Source of the DNA: Ectocarpus siliculosus
Taxonomy: Eukaryota > Sar > Phaeophyceae > Ectocarpales > Ectocarpaceae
Assembly (NCBI GenBank): GCA_000310025.1
Contig: FN649747.1
Coordinates: 905,412-969,411 of the forward strand
Direction: 5' to 3'
DNA: 64,000 bases
This document shows positions 46,701 to 60,118 of the stretch, piece by piece (the first letter of the stretch is position 1; each line of letters starts with the position of its first letter). The position numbers and the translations under genes are program-made. A model generated the notes under the pieces. That model was not told the origin of the DNA. It was given only the letters and a program-made list of their open reading frames with translations, and did not search any database.

Positions 46701-47756
46701 AAAACAATAATGTCCCGTTCACGAATGGAATTTGACCTCTTTGCTGTTCGACATCCCCCGTACGCCGTTCCGCTGTCATCGATCCTTAAGTACATCTGGC
46801 CATGCATGAACATCTCGCACCACCGCATCAAAACACAATCAAACAACATAGCCAACATGTGTGCACATGCATCTCCATGTTGCGACCGCACAAGAAGCAT
46901 TGGTAGCACTCAGAACCTCAGACTCCAGGTTGCAGAAATCGAAGAACACCAACATACCCGCAGTATTGAGGGAGTTTTTGCGCCACGATCTGGTTCACCG
47001 TGATAGCCGAGGAGCATGAGCAACCAGTGGCGTAGAGGTACCACATCATTTCACGAGTCGTTTACCCACACCATGACGCATATAACGGGTCATCCACTAT
47101 CTTCCAAAGCAGCGTAAGATTTGTGGCCTACCCATCAATGGTTACCCATGAGAGCACTTCCACGAGCTCCCACGACGCACATGATCAGATAGGAAAATAT
47201 GTGAGTGAGTGCTTTCTGCTGTATTGAACGATGAGAGTGACCCAGTCGCCCGCCGTTGTTCTAGCTGCGAGAGAGGGTATGTGCTAATATTCCGTCGCCA
47301 AGCCAGGAAGAAGGCCATCGGATGCCTTCAGCGGGATTGAACAAAATACTTTGCTCCCAACTCGTTCCTGCACAACCCATGCATGCGAAGGTCCGCGACG
47401 CTTTAAAGCAAGACTTCCCCGACCACGACATTGTTGAGTTTTGGGGAAACGGCCCCATCATTCGGCAGATGCGGCTGTTCGCTACAGCTTCTGTCATCGT
47501 GGCTCCCCACGGGGCGGGCTTGTCCAACATGGTAGTTTCGCCTCTTCACACACCGGTCCTGGAAATAGGGTCGCCAGACTGCTCAGCTTGCTACCTTCAC
47601 CTGGCTCTGAAGGTGATCAGCGAGCGTCGCTGTGGGAAGCATTGTCCAACTTTTCACAAGCTAGGGGGACCTCGTGTGGTCCAACTTCCCCCTTCACGTT
47701 TGTATCGTTGGCTTGAATTGGGTCCTCGGTACATGCAGTCTGCTGACAACACTTGA
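43778..47756 (+). CDS. GT61-like glycosyltransferase (DUF563 type)
   Basis: Exons in phase 0: 44555-44665, 44871-44981, 45324-45416, 46186-46287 and 47391-47612 (or unspliced to a stop at 47756). A less certain upstream exon around 43778-44010 reads GMADVFINKLGYVWNEKARY. Diagnostic segments are VVVIAQYWGDEYYHFLVEAL (conserved HF and E in a W...YHF.VE.LPR block), HTTFIYELLALLGIDSERVI, IPCGRPDTQMVNMLRSVL, PVIVLVVRESRRW (R of the nucleotide-sugar site) and ATASVIVAPHGAGLSNMVV, the hallmark GT61 loop. Family members move xylose, GlcNAc or other sugars in the ER or Golgi. N- and C-terminal exons are unresolved. It lies between the two arms of the inverted GT-A-type pair and next to the retroelement. 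Confidence 0.75.
45487..45978. repeat. Scattered GTCCATGGAC-like short repeats
   Basis: Two clusters (about 45487-45530 and 45895-45978) hold several copies of GTCCATGGAC, GTTCATGGAC and GTCCACGGAC in an intron of the GT61-like gene. The same words form the denser array at 60119-60296. Confidence 0.5.
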
Positions 47757-50300
47757 TTTGAAGCTATCACAATACCGTGAGCATGGCGCCGAAGGAAGCC
47801 TTTTTCACCTCGCTGTTGTTGTAGATGTTGTTACATCGTTGCTTCTGGTGCTGCTGCATTGGCCAACGCCGAGAACATTAAAGGATGTTTGCGAACCACC
47901 CAGCCACATATATTTGGTGAAGACAGCGAATGTCAAGCATAGCGACAGTACTCGTGCAGGGGAAGAAGTCCACCGGAAAGAGAAAACAGAGCCGACCATT
48001 CACACTCCAAGGGTGAGTATAAAAGAAACAACAATTCCACACGAGGCACGCTGTATCCATGAACTGCACATGGAACGTGCATTCAAGGATACTTGGGTAT
48101 TTGGACCCGATGATCCGAAACAAAATATTACCAGAAGCATGCTCACCTCGCATCTCTCCCCCTCCCACCAACACGGCAGCTACAGCACGTGTACGCGAGG
48201 CACCCGGGGACCAAGGAACGTCGGACGGAATGCGCAAGCGCGTATGAACCAAACGTTGATGAAGTTGTTCGTCTCGTAAGGTGACAAATACAGCACTTGG
48301 ATGTCATAGTGTCTTTCTGCTCCGTGTACATAGCAACAGGGGAAGTGCTTTGTAATTTCCAGAGGGTTAGTATGCCGAGCCACCTGCTGTTTGTTGCATC
48401 TGTTCTCTGTGCTTGAAGGCACGTGCTGCTTGTGATCTAATTCAGTGGACAGGCATCACTCGGCACACGATACCCGCTTGTCTCGCAATCTTGCGGTCTA
48501 CGAAGACGTTGTTTTGAACACCGTCCCCATGGCCTTTCGTTCCCTTCTAAAGACAGAGTATGAAGTATTCTTCAAAACTTATCATCCGTTCAGAGGTCAC
48601 CCATGTTTTCGAGCAATTGTTGGACTCGCGTTTGAGATTGCTGTTCGACCCCGCACACGGGTATGGTTCAGTTGAAGTGTGACGTTTATCCAACCAACAT
48701 TCTTTGTCCCTCGGTGTGGAACTTTGACCAACGTCCTTTCTGCTTACCCTGACGCCTGCGTATATTCTGCATGCCTTCTCGTTTTCGCGGAACTCCCACC
48801 ACAGAGGCCTTTTGGAGGCCAAACGACAGGCCGATGTCATGGACCCCCCAAATCCTTCTCGGCATTTCTAGTGGTCTCAGGAGATTTGCATGGATGGCTT
48901 AAGGTTCAGTTCCGATGCAAGAGCTGCCATAGAGTATGGTCGTCCGCGGGGAACGTGCAAATTCAAGTCGCATGTTGTCTAAGTAAGCAGTTTCCTTGGC
49001 TCTATCTACACGGGCAAGTCTGTCCCCGTGAGTATGTACATTTCGGTGTTTAGAATGCGTGCTTCGGCCTCTTCGAACCTGACCTCCATTGTTGCCTAGA
49101 AGAAATGTGTAGGTTACGGCATCTATGTGGTTGAACCATGGCGATGAAGATACGCCACGAGGGAACTTGATCTACATGTATTCTGCGTGGCTACCGCATT
49201 CTGTAATGCGAGCAGATTCAAGTGTTCGCCGTTGGCGTCAGTCAAGACGGTGTTTTCCAGGCGACCTCGAGATGAAATCTACAGAAGGACGTGTAAAGAC
49301 TGTCCTTATATCTTGGTGTGATCAAAGGGTAATATGGGAGAATACGAAATCTCAACTCAATCAAATCCGCTCAGACCACCTTGCGCGTTTCTTTTTAGCG
49401 CATGACGCCGGTCGCCCCGGTGGTTTAGTGGTTCAACCTCGTAAAAAAGCCCAGGTTGACAGGCAGGTGCTGTAGCGAAAAGTGTTTTGGGAACTTGTTT
49501 GTCTCTAGGTAGAAATGGATATGAAATACCTTATTGCGCCACGATACTCCTCCACGCCTACAGGGTTTCCGATATGGTGCGCGCGCATACTAGCGCTAAG
49601 CAAGCAAAGCCTATTTCTCTGGCCACCTTCAGCTCAACGGGCGACATGTGGGCTAGAGGCTGCTCCAGAAGGTGTATCGGGGTATGCATGAGAACCTTCC
49701 GAATACAACCCTAGGGGGTTGTGGGGTGTCGGTCACCTCTCGGCGGTCTCCAGGCCCAGATGATCCTCTGGTTCTACCGTTTCTGTCTTTTATCCGAAGA
49801 AAAACAACTTAGTCTCCCCCATGACGCCCCCTCTCGGGGTCCCAGGTGGTGGCATTCAGATGCATTTTCTGTTTGCTACCGCGCTGAGTCTTTGACGTCA
49901 ATTCATTGACCGGCCGGTTAGCAGCGTGTCGACGCAAACAACATACACACACAGGCAGAGAGACACAACAGCCTCAGCAAAACGCTTTCGCATATATGCC
50001 GGGAATCTCCAGTGTATGTCCCCGCCTCAGTGAGAACGCCTAAGCTTTACGGGGGATCTCTTCTACATGTGTCCCCCCCCAAAACATAACGGCGAAAACA
50101 AGATCACCTCCCCGAGGATTTTCGATATGTGGGCCTACACTATGCGCGTGTGTCTTGAAATAGTAGTCTATTGCGGGTACAATACCCTTGGTATGTCTAC
50201 CACTACTCCAGCCAAAGTACGACACGTGGGGCAGCATCAGATGTCGTCCCCGAACACAAATGTGAGTTTCGCATACATGGTAGCCCTCTGGTGTGTGGCC
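47757..50300. other. Stretch without a resolved gene
   Basis: A plus-strand frame at about 48441-48560 (VDRHHSAHDTRLSRNLAVYE) follows an acceptor-like TTCAG and might be a 3' exon of the GT61-like gene, but its phase does not fit. A tRNA A-box-like word occurs near 49425 without a B box. I see nothing else to support. Confidence 0.35.
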
Positions 50301-53300
50301 TTATTGAGATACCATCCTCCCGGTGTTAGGGATAAGGCACATCGTACGCTGCCGTTCGGTCCACTCCTCGAACACTGTTGTCTCGCATCCCCGTACACCT
50401 TGGCGAAATCCTTTCCTACTGCTATCATCCTCACGGCCGTTTCCACCATTGATGTTGTGATCTGCGCCCTCACCAGCGCTGATGCTAGGCTGCCTACCCG
50501 ACTCCGAGTAGGCTTTTCCTTTAATACTATCTTCGAAGCGATCTACCGTCCCGTCCAAAAATCCATCCAGAAGCTCGTTCTCGGCCCGATGAACGCCTCC
50601 CCGGACCCTCGACACGCTGGCGGGGTTGGCGCTACCCGCCACCGCAGCTGCCCCATCTGGCGAAGGCGTAGTGCAGCGCTCGTCCGGAGCGTTGAAGGTA
50701 CCGATACTTTCTCTGCCCTTCTTCGCGTCCAGGTGGAGGGCGCGCAGGGCCGGAGTAAGTCGAAACAAGGGCTGTGGCACGACCCGCTTATAAGCCACAG
50801 GAATCACAGGATGGAGATCTGTCAGTGAGTTGTTGGCCGCCCAGCCAAGCCAGCTTCTCTCGTACCATCCACTCTGGTTACCACACGCGTGGAGAACACA
50901 CGATTGGGTGCCGTGAATGTACGCAAGGAGGGTGGGGAACGCGTGAAAGCCGTGCAAAGGACTCAGTTGTTGAGTGTGTATCGAGACGGCGTTCGCGTGA
51001 ACATTTGACCTTACTCGACGAGGCACACGGCCTAACAAACTCTGCTGGCGACAGAAAAAGTCAGTTGCCGGTCATAACAATATCCAGAGCGGCGCCACCA
51101 ATGTTTTACGGGCCGATGTCACGCCCTCGGGTTGAGCGCTGCCCCTCACCGTGCATTTCGCTCTGTTTCTGTTCTTCTATTTCTTTGGCACATACGGCAC
51201 TCTGGTTACACGTTGGGGATGCGCTCTCGAAACTGTTTCTCCATCGGGTACACCCTGCCCTAAACGATTAAAACCGCTCGGAAACCAAGGGTTTTCATTT
51301 TCGAGGCGTGGGGCTCTGTAACGGTGGGAAAGCATGCTGCCAGGCAATAGGTGCGGAGAAACAAGATTGCTACAGTAAACCTACCCCAGAACAGGAATTA
51401 CTGCATGATAAGGTCCGCACCGCTGCATACCTGTTCCTCTCCGGCGTGCGAAAATGTTGCCATTTTTCGTCGTATGTCTTCTTCCACCCTAACGTAGCTC
51501 AAGTGATGAAGCACCGCATCGTCTCTCTGTAGGCGCAAAGCGGTGTGGTGCTCTTCCCCCAACTCGATGTCACAAATAACCTCTCGATATTGGGTCCTGA
51601 GTTGGAAACGGTCGGTATTTAAAACAACGAAGCGGCAAGGAAGCCGGCAGTATTCGGCCAATAGATCGAGCATCCCCAGAGAAAGACAACAATGAAGGAG
51701 TAGCCTTTTAGTTGAAACGCAAATGGCCGAACAATGGTCTCTGACCTCCAAGACCATGGCACCAAAGCGGCCGATGTATTATGATATGTCAGTTTCTCGT
51801 TTCAACGGGGGAGAGCATTTTTCCCGACGGATTGTTGGTTGGTGGACTGCGTGTGATCAGCGATGCCTTGTGATGCAGTGCCCACACGGCTTATGCATTA
51901 CCTGTAGTCGAAGTCTAGAAGTTCTGGGACCCCGCCCGACAAAGTGAACTGTGTTGCGCAAGAGTAAGGCGAGCAAATTCCTACCTTAAATCACCTTGGT
52001 TTCGCTCAAATAACACAACCCTCAAGAAACACCAGGTAAACGAGCCGACTTGTTCTTGGCCGCCGTAGAAAGCGAGCAGCACACGGCCAAAGTAATGAGT
52101 ATTCTACGGAATCTAGGAGTCTCAAAAAGATTATACGTGGGGAAATGTTCTGCGTAGAGCCATGATCAGCGGGGACGTTATACACGCCTCACATAGACCG
52201 CACGGCTTGACTTGGTGATACGCTAATGTAAGAGTGGCAGGGGGTTACCAATCAACCATTCCGTAGTTTCCGTCCATTGCCATTCTTCCCCAGACATGTC
52301 GAGCACAATAATCCCAGAAGCGCACGACCATAAAAACGTGGGGATACTCCAAAGAGATGTACAGGTCTGAATACTGTTCAAGAAATGCGAGACTTTTGAT
52401 TCGCTTCCTGACGTAGCATCCTCTCTCACCACACACAACGGCGAGGGTCAACCAGCCAAAGAGCTTGCAGCTTCTCCGGCGGAGATACCACCGACCTCAC
52501 GCTCGCCCAATACGTGTCCATTTCCGCTTGAGCGAGCACCGCTTTGTGCTGTTGCGCGGCTAGCGCTAGAGCCCTGGCCATGCGATAAAACCCGTGGAAT
52601 CGACATCGTGATCAGTTCGGGCAGTTCACAGAGGGTTGAGACAATGGTGGACATCGTGTTAGCAACTGTGCCAGGAATTCTCGATGGTACAAAGTGATTA
52701 TTCGAGGTGAGGGGTATCAAAACTTCGAGCACGAAATATAACTCCAATTACACACACGGAGTAATCATGATTCACTTGCAGCATGTTTCTGACACAAAGG
52801 ACATGTTCTCGCCACGAGGAGGCTGGAAAAGCTGTGGCAGGTGTCTGCCAGGCCTTCAACTCAAGCACGCGACCCTCTATCTCACTTTGCAAGTTCCACA
52901 GGATGCCAGAACTCGTCCGTGTCCAGGACTACAACCCTGGAGAAGTTCCTGATCGGGATAAAGAACGACCGAGGTAGCAAAAACGAAGAAACATGGGAAA
53001 TGAGGTGGGCATTGCGTGTAACTTGAACTTGTACGCCACGCGGAGGATTGTGTGATCACTCCAAGGAGGATATTGACTGGCCAAGCTTCGACGAACACTA
53101 CACCGTGAAATACCACGGATGAAGGGATAAAAACTGTCCAATGGCGGCGCTTCGTGTGCGAAGGATCCCAGCAGCATCGGGGCACAACGACACCACAGGA
53201 ACGATAACATTAAAACGGGATGCTCGAAGCTGTGCTCTCACCTGATATCTTCCTTGATTATAGCATTTCCGTACTCTCGTTGCTCGCGTTCTGTGGCCCA

Positions 53301-56300
53301 GGATCCGACCTCGACCCGAAGCTACCAACGTCAAGCACAAAACAAGGCTGGAGAATGTCACAACTGCGACATACGTTGATGCCTTTAGCAATAGAAGTGA
53401 CTGACATATTGTCGGCATGACTGCAGACGGGACACTAACGTAGTATCCTCTGAAACATTCCCCGGACGAGATCGACAACGCTCGCAATAAACGTTCGCCC
53501 TCGGGATGATCAAGAGACATGCATAACGGGGAACTCTTCGGAAGAGAACGTCTCGCGGACTGAAAGTCTCGGGGTTGTTGCAGAAACAAGAACACACACA
53601 AAACGTGTTCGCGCGTTACTGTCCCGACTTTAGACTGAATTGTTTCCATTGGTCAGTCGGTCAACGCGGTGCATGCTTAGTTTAGAATCATTCACAAACA
53701 CACACCGGCCACGATATTGGGACAATAAAGCATCGACGAGAAAGAAAACAATAAAACCAGGGGCTATCCCCATGCTTGGGAACGCTTGCAGCTGCTAACT
53801 ACGATGGCACCTCTTCCGACAGCAACGAAATGTAAAATACGCCCCGCCGCATTACTGGGCCCGCGCCTCGTTTGAAAACCGCCGAAAGGTAGCCGTGTTG
53901 GACTTTAGCTGCCTCATCTGCGCTGGCAATCAGCCGATCGGGAATTGTGGTGCGGCCGTAGTCTTCGCAGTTTATCAGGAGACCATGGAATCCCCCTCGT
54001 TCCTTCGTTACCTACAAAGCTCGACTAATTTGTGTGTCTACTTCGTTATTGTGGAACTGGAAATAACAATGACCACCAACACATTTCTCAACTACAGAAG
54101 AAAAATACCGTGGCTTCTTGCGCGCTGTGCCCCCGAGGGGCGGACAGTTTCTGACGCGAGAAAATATAACTCCAGGAGATTTTCCAACCCTTCTATAGCT
54201 TCCAAGGTCATGTTTTGGTTTGAGGGAGGGGGGATGATGTTGCAGAGGATGTAATGGGAGAGCCACTATCATGAAGAAGCCTTACGCAGCAGCCACTTGT
54301 CCTTCGAAACAGTTGAGGTCACTGTGTGTACCAACAACCGTGTGTGTACAACAAACTCATATGGTCGCCTACCTTGCCGCGAGTGGGAGAGTCGGCATCC
54401 TGAAGCATGCATTCCAGCATTCTCAAGGTAGGAGAAACGTCCGTGGCAGACCCGTGCCATGGCCTCACGCTCACGACGACTAGCTGTGGGGATGTGTGGC
54501 GGGAAATGAAATGTGTGTGTGGTACAGGACAATGGAGCGGTGAAACATAAGAGAGAAACAAATAGCTTATGCAACATTCAAAGCTAGAGGGGTATGACTG
54601 CTAAAACAATCAACTGAAGCGCTTGGTAAAAAACAGCTACACTGCGACCATGAAAGAATGATTACCTCTGCCGACAGAAGCACGTGCAAGGACTTGTTTA
54701 CACGTAGTAGGATGCCTTTGCTGGCTTTGTCCCTATTGCAGAGCCTGGGAAGTATGAGAACTTCGACATCAACGTGATAGCAACTGAGTGCAATCATGGC
54801 TATATGTTCGTGACGCGAGACAGTTGGTATCTTGTCGATGACGTTCCTCCTCCGAGGCTCCTCAACAACCTCACAAATTTCCCACGTACGCCGCACACAA
54901 GGTTTGTACTCACGATGTGCTCCACCACTGCCGCAACCTCTTCCAGAACGGCGCGCATCAGGGAAATGTCGTCGTGCACGACGACGACCACCGCCACGGG
55001 GAATCGTTTCCGTCTGTCCAGAGCCTCGCGCGCCAGACGTTCGTTCGGAGATCTCCCCATCCACTCCGAGTGGAAAGAAAGGCAGAGTTCCTTGGGGTCC
55101 TTTTCGCCGTTGGGTACCGCCTCTTGGAAGCACAGATTCAGCATATATCGTTGGCAGTATATTCAGTCATCCGCGTACCGTTTGCAGGAGCCCAATCGAA
55201 ACGAATAGGTTATATTTGCTGGCCGCCCCCCCTTTAGTCGACTTCGTGTCACCGCTACGGCGTCTGGTGTCATCTGCATGGTTGTGTACCTGATGTTTGC
55301 TGGCCTTTTGTCATATCTATCATATTCTTAGTCTTAGTCGAGTTTCCATCGCCTACAAGGACCAAGATTGGGACACGAGCCCGCCACCTTTGGGTCTTGT
55401 GTCTACAAGTACATATGCTAGCGGCAGTATGAGCAGTTGGCCTCCTACATCTGTGACGCCAGATCCCAGAGCGTTGGGAAAGCCATGATGCAATAAAAAT
55501 AGTTCCGCTTTCAAACACAGCGGTGAGCACGATGAGCTCTTGTACAGGGCACCATTTCAATCTAAAGACGATGACAACACAACAGCAACAACATCTTCCG
55601 CCGTACGATTGTTCATTCATCTGCGTGGTTCATTCATTCTTCCCGTAAGTATGCGGACTACAATCTGCAAAACTGCAGTCAGTATGGAGCTTTTGACCAA
55701 CTATAATACGCTTCGGGCTCAAATTTTGCTTCCCGGGATTCTCTGGCGAATAAATGGAGATAGCAGTGCACGCTATCGTCTCAGAAAATCTGCTTGCAAC
55801 ACACAAGTGTTGTCACCCTACCTGAAGATGGCTCCCACAGCAGCAGTGGCAAGAAAAACAAGTCGGCATCGGATTGAACCAAGTCCTCCAGTTTCGCGGG
55901 AGGTAATCCATGCCATTGGTCAATTACGACCTCGCCGGTTGCGTGCGGATCTTCAAAGCCATCCCGCCTGCGAAATTCGTCCTCGCCACCACCTTGACGC
56001 TGAAGAGTATTTTTCTCAACTCCAACCCGTTGCACACCATTGCTAAGTGGATCCCCCCTGGCATGGCCTGCATCTTTCAAGAACTGGTCGGTGGAACCTC
56101 TTGGTTGCTTAGCTTCGTCAAAACCCATATCATCCTCAGGCCAAGACACGACATACTGTATGCCCCAATCATAATCGTGCACATGTTGCACAGCGCCGTC
56201 AGAACTGGAGCATCCAGTAGAGCCTCCACCACCCTTTGTTGCATGCGTCCTGGCACTTGACCTGTGGTGTCGCCGGCAAGAAGTTTGGCCACCGTAGTCA

Positions 56301-59300
56301 TCGCTCAGAGCATTTTTTCTGGTACCGCCGTGGGTGCTCCCCAGTTTCGCTCTATTGATCCACTCGGCGACACCGCCCTGAAAGGCAAAACGTTCGTCGA
56401 GCTCCCCGAGGGCCAAGAAGGTTTCGGTATCGAACACGAGAAGAGGCAAGGGCGCCACGTCGCTCAGCCTCATACCCGGTGGTTGCCGTGGTGGTGACGG
56501 TGCCCGCAACGAACCCGCTGTTGAGTATGCCCGCCCTGAGTCGTTGACTTCCTCGCTCCAGTCCTGTGCATGTTTCGCCTCTTCCTCTACTGCAGGTACC
56601 CTTCTGGGACCGTCTTCATCTAATGCGGTTGGGACGTCCTGATCATCTAGCCTTTGCCTTTCCCGTGAGAGTGATGCAGTGACAAGCAAGCCTTTGCCCT
56701 TGTCTCCGATGTTGCTGTGGTGGTGGACCCGACCATACTCGTCATACCGCCCCCCCTCCGTGTCGGCACATTTTTCCCTGCCGTCAACGCGAATATCGGA
56801 CTCTCCTGTATCTCCCCGAGGCGACGGAGTACCGGAAATCGTCGAGTTCAATCCCTTCCGTGGGGGGAGTGTGGTTGCCCGGAGTCGTTCATAGGCAACA
56901 AAAATGTCGCTTGCTATCCCCCCGCCACCGATATCGTTGTTGACGCTTCCACGATTGTTTTTCCGGTTCAAGGTCGGTGGAGCGGAGGGCCCGTTGGCGG
57001 TGGTGGGGAGCAACAGGAATGACGTGGGCAACACGGCCACCACTGAGTTCCCAGATGCGGTCTTCATGGCTCGGTTGATGGCTGTGTGTGAATGTCCGAC
57101 GGAAACGGCAGCACCATATCAACGTCGGAAGCCGAAACGGGTGCATGAACGCTCGCTGGATGGTAAAGAGCGTACACCAGCGCTTGACGGGACGTAAGCT
57201 TGGGTGGAGAGCACGGTCAGCTGCTTTACCATACTCCGATCTTGAAATTTTCCAAGGAGAAACTTATCCTCGGACAGGAGCCTGTTCAAAAACCAGGCTG
57301 AAAAACGCCCTTTGCTAACGATACTGCTATCCGGGCGCCCGTGCTCTCACCAGAAGAAAAGCCTTCGAATTCTGTCACCTCGATCGCAGTGAAACTTTTC
57401 CATCCTCCATTGGCAAGCACGCCCCTCTTTAGTATGCGCGCGACAGGTTTTGGTTGCAACAACATCGTAAAATATGCGCGCACGCGAGGCGTGTGCAACC
57501 AAATATAAGCTGTGTTGCGGTGAGTCACGCATTTTCAGCAATACCGATGGTCCACCTCCAACTTGCTACACACTGTCCGTTACCAAAATCATGATAATGC
57601 TCTCGAGGCGCATGTCCATCACGATGGTGGTGGACAATTGCGGAGCTGGGCTAGATTTATACGGGAGCCTGTGGAATACTTTGAACGACTTTGAAGACTT
57701 TCACGGTGCTGCACGGCTAAAACAATCTTCGCAACGTACAAGGATACGCGTGCATCGAAGCAAAACTCACCACCGTTTCTCTTGTCGCCATGTCCAGTTC
57801 GAACCCATCAGCGACGAGCACAAGGTCTGCATTGGTGGTATGCCTCGACGCTGCCAAAACCGCTTTAGCCAGCCTGTCGGATCGCGCATCCTGTTTGAGT
57901 ACCAGCGTTCAGAGACAGACATGCCATTTGAATAGTCCCGGTCCAAAATACTGCGCAGAGCTTGTCATACTCAGGGTTGGGGAGACATCAGAAAACGGTT
58001 TACCGGGAGGGTTCAGTGACCGTTCATAAGGCTGAGTGTAACGGGGTGGCTGCCTAGTTGGTGAACAGCGGATGAAGAGCACCCGCCGGGAAGCGCAATC
58101 ATTCGAGGAGGCCCTCTCTACGGTTGTGCATGTGGAGACCACCTTCATAAAGGTACAATCTCCCTAACGTCTGTCGAGGACGATTCCCTCTTTTCCACAA
58201 TGGCGTCGACGAAGAGATGTCAGAGTGTGTGCATCCTGTGCGAATAACGATCCTACGTCGCTGGCGGTTCAGTAGGTAACCTCGCAACGACCTGACGGCT
58301 GGACGGGGGTTCTATTCTCGTTGCAGTCACGTGAACAGGGAGTTTTCTCACAACATACCCGAACAAACTGAAAGCAATAATCTCGTGTGTACGCAAAGAT
58401 TCGACTTCATAGTCGGCGAGGGAAAGGAACGGCTGAATCCTTCTCACCATCAAAATCAAGGCACGTTCCATGGATAATTAAATGTTAGCATGGCCTTCCT
58501 CCTGTGTGACCCCGGCTGGTGCGTTCAGACCAACGTCCAGAATACGTTGGATGAACTCGAACCGTGGTGGATTCCACCCTCACACGTCAGGGGTGAGATT
58601 GGTGCATATGATCGGTGGACCCCACGGACGAAGCACGCATTAAATCGAAAATCTCCGTTGTTTTCGTTGTGCGAAGACGGCTATGTTCCGTTCGGTCTAT
58701 TTGAAATGAACAGCAGAGATATTTCTTCACCTGTGCGAAAGCAAGTAGCACAACAAGTTTACGTCGCAATGTTCGGCCTGCGGCCCAGGACACATGGCGC
58801 ACTTGATCCAAGGCGCTCTCGATACCGTGCTGGTCCTCTCCCTCCCCGACCATGAAGTCTTCCACCTACGGCGTGATAAGAAAAAGAATGTTGCACTTCA
58901 TTAGAATGTCAATATGTACGTTGTCCTCAGATTGGCATTCAACTACCATGCACGCACGCCGACCCGTGTTTTTCGCCTTTGAACTGGATTTGAAACTCTT
59001 GTCTGCTTGATCCGATCGCCTGGATGGTTCCGTTGGTAACCCCGTAGCCTCCAAGATGTAGGTTCGAATCTCTCTGGAGTAAAAACATCGCAGCTCAGGC
59101 TTGTCATGAGGAAACACGACGTACTACTGGTCACACTCTTTGCGTTAAAATTGAAGGCAACACGGCCGGAGGAAAGAAAGGTGGAGAAAAACTGTAAGTA
59201 CGACGTACGAAGCACGTCTACAGAAATGAACTCCGATGTAGACTATATCTTCGTGCTACATGACCCCTGCTGGTGCGTCAAACGCCGAAGGTAGGTGTGG

Positions 59301-59907
59301 ACCTCTGTAGCCCAGAACATAGGATGCGTGTGTTGTAGATGGGACGGAAATTGAGACCGATCAATGCATTGCCGCACTCTTATAATAATCGATCGAAGAG
59401 CGCTGAACAAGCTTAAGAGGGATTCATCGGGATATCTACAACGCCAAGACAACACTACACTCTCAACGACAACTTCGACCTACAGCTCTGTACATATGTA
59501 AGTCTATCCTACAGTAACCTATTGTACTAACACTGGTACATGTACCTGTAGATCAGCGGGCAGATCAAGGTACATACAGGTCAGAGAGATCGGAGACAAC
59601 GACAACAACCAATATGAAGGCGACGCACCTTGGCGGCCCAGTCTGGATCCTCAGCAAATATCTTCAAATCCAAGGCAGACGCGCGTGGGGCTTCCTTCCC
59701 AGAAGGAGGAGGAATCGATGTCAGTACCGCCAACGGATCCTGGTTCTGCGCGCCCCCGACAAAGACACTTTTGGATACGTTCGGAGGCTGCTGTTGGCCG
59801 GTAGCCAGTGCCGCGATCAGCACGAAAAGAGCGGTGGCGTATGCATATGCATACGCATACAGGCCGTATAAGTCCCTACGCCCGATATCATAATACCGCT
59901 TTCGCAT
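50301..59907 (-). CDS. Large membrane-anchored GT-A-type glycosyltransferase, complete copy
   Basis: Twelve exons, all phases consistent: 59907-59629, 58865-58731, 57890-57771, 57426-57351, 57081-55822, 55122-54914, 54483-54373, 53321-53242, 52948-52886, 52573-52430, 51596-51431, 50873-50301. The sum is 3216 bases, about 1071 residues. It starts with MRKRYYDIGRRDLYG and a membrane anchor with a Tyr-Ala repeat (ALFVLIAALATG), fitting a type II Golgi protein. Exon 5 is a long, poorly conserved Ser/Gly/Asp-rich linker between conserved ends. The catalytic part has VEVGSWATEREQREYGN, VVVLDTDEFWHPVELAK with the acidic metal-binding motif, DTYWASVRSVVSPPEKLQ, HHLSYVRVEEDIRRKM with TFSHA, and GWYERSWLGW plus DLHPVIP. 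This order is typical of GT2/GT92-like enzymes by family knowledge; acceptor and sugar are unknown. The last exon could end earlier at an undetected donor. Confidence 0.75.
58380..58530 (+). repeat. Dispersed repeat copy 1
   Basis: This segment resembles 61610-61765: both run from ATTCGACT through a GGCTGAA(T/C)C core to CTTCCTCCTGTGTGACCCCG, with about the same spacing. A shorter piece of the end recurs near 59258. It lies in intron 2 of the minus-strand glycosyltransferase and looks like a small non-autonomous transposon. Confidence 0.5.
59024..59071 (+). repeat. tRNA-like A and B boxes, possible SINE
   Basis: An A-box-like word (TGGTTCCGTTGGTAACC, from 59024) and a B-box-like word (GGTTCGAATCT, 59061-59071) occur about 40 bases apart. 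The T-stem pairs poorly, so this is more likely a tRNA-derived repeat than a working tRNA. Confidence 0.3.
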
Positions 59908-60118
59908 CCGGGCGACAGTGCAACACGAGTAGACTCCAGCTCTCTACAAGTTGCTGTGGAGAACAGTCAGTTGTATATGTCTAGCTAGCAGAAGTGGGAG
60001 GATGGGGGCCAGAGGGGCAGACGACAGAGTCCAATGATGGGAGAAAAAAAAAAAAAAATCGACGGGTGTGAATCAGCTGGTGTGAATGTCTGCTGGAGAT
60101 TGCAATACAGCATTTAGT

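Noticed and set aside
49414-49470. tRNA gene suggested by an A-box-like word
   Set aside because: No B box or cloverleaf follows; the match is too short.
50067-50828. 253-codon plus-strand frame
   Set aside because: It overlaps the terminal exon of the minus-strand gene, which has the conserved GWYERSWLGW and DLHPVIP segments; the plus frame has no motif.
54767-55293. Plus-strand open frames over 54.8-55.3 kb
   Set aside because: They lie opposite exon 6 of the minus-strand glycosyltransferase, whose frame matches the paralogue; the plus frames are shadows.
55781-57067. Independent 428-residue minus-strand gene starting at 57067
   Set aside because: It is exon 5 of the minus-strand glycosyltransferase, bounded by an acceptor at 57081 and a donor at 55822.
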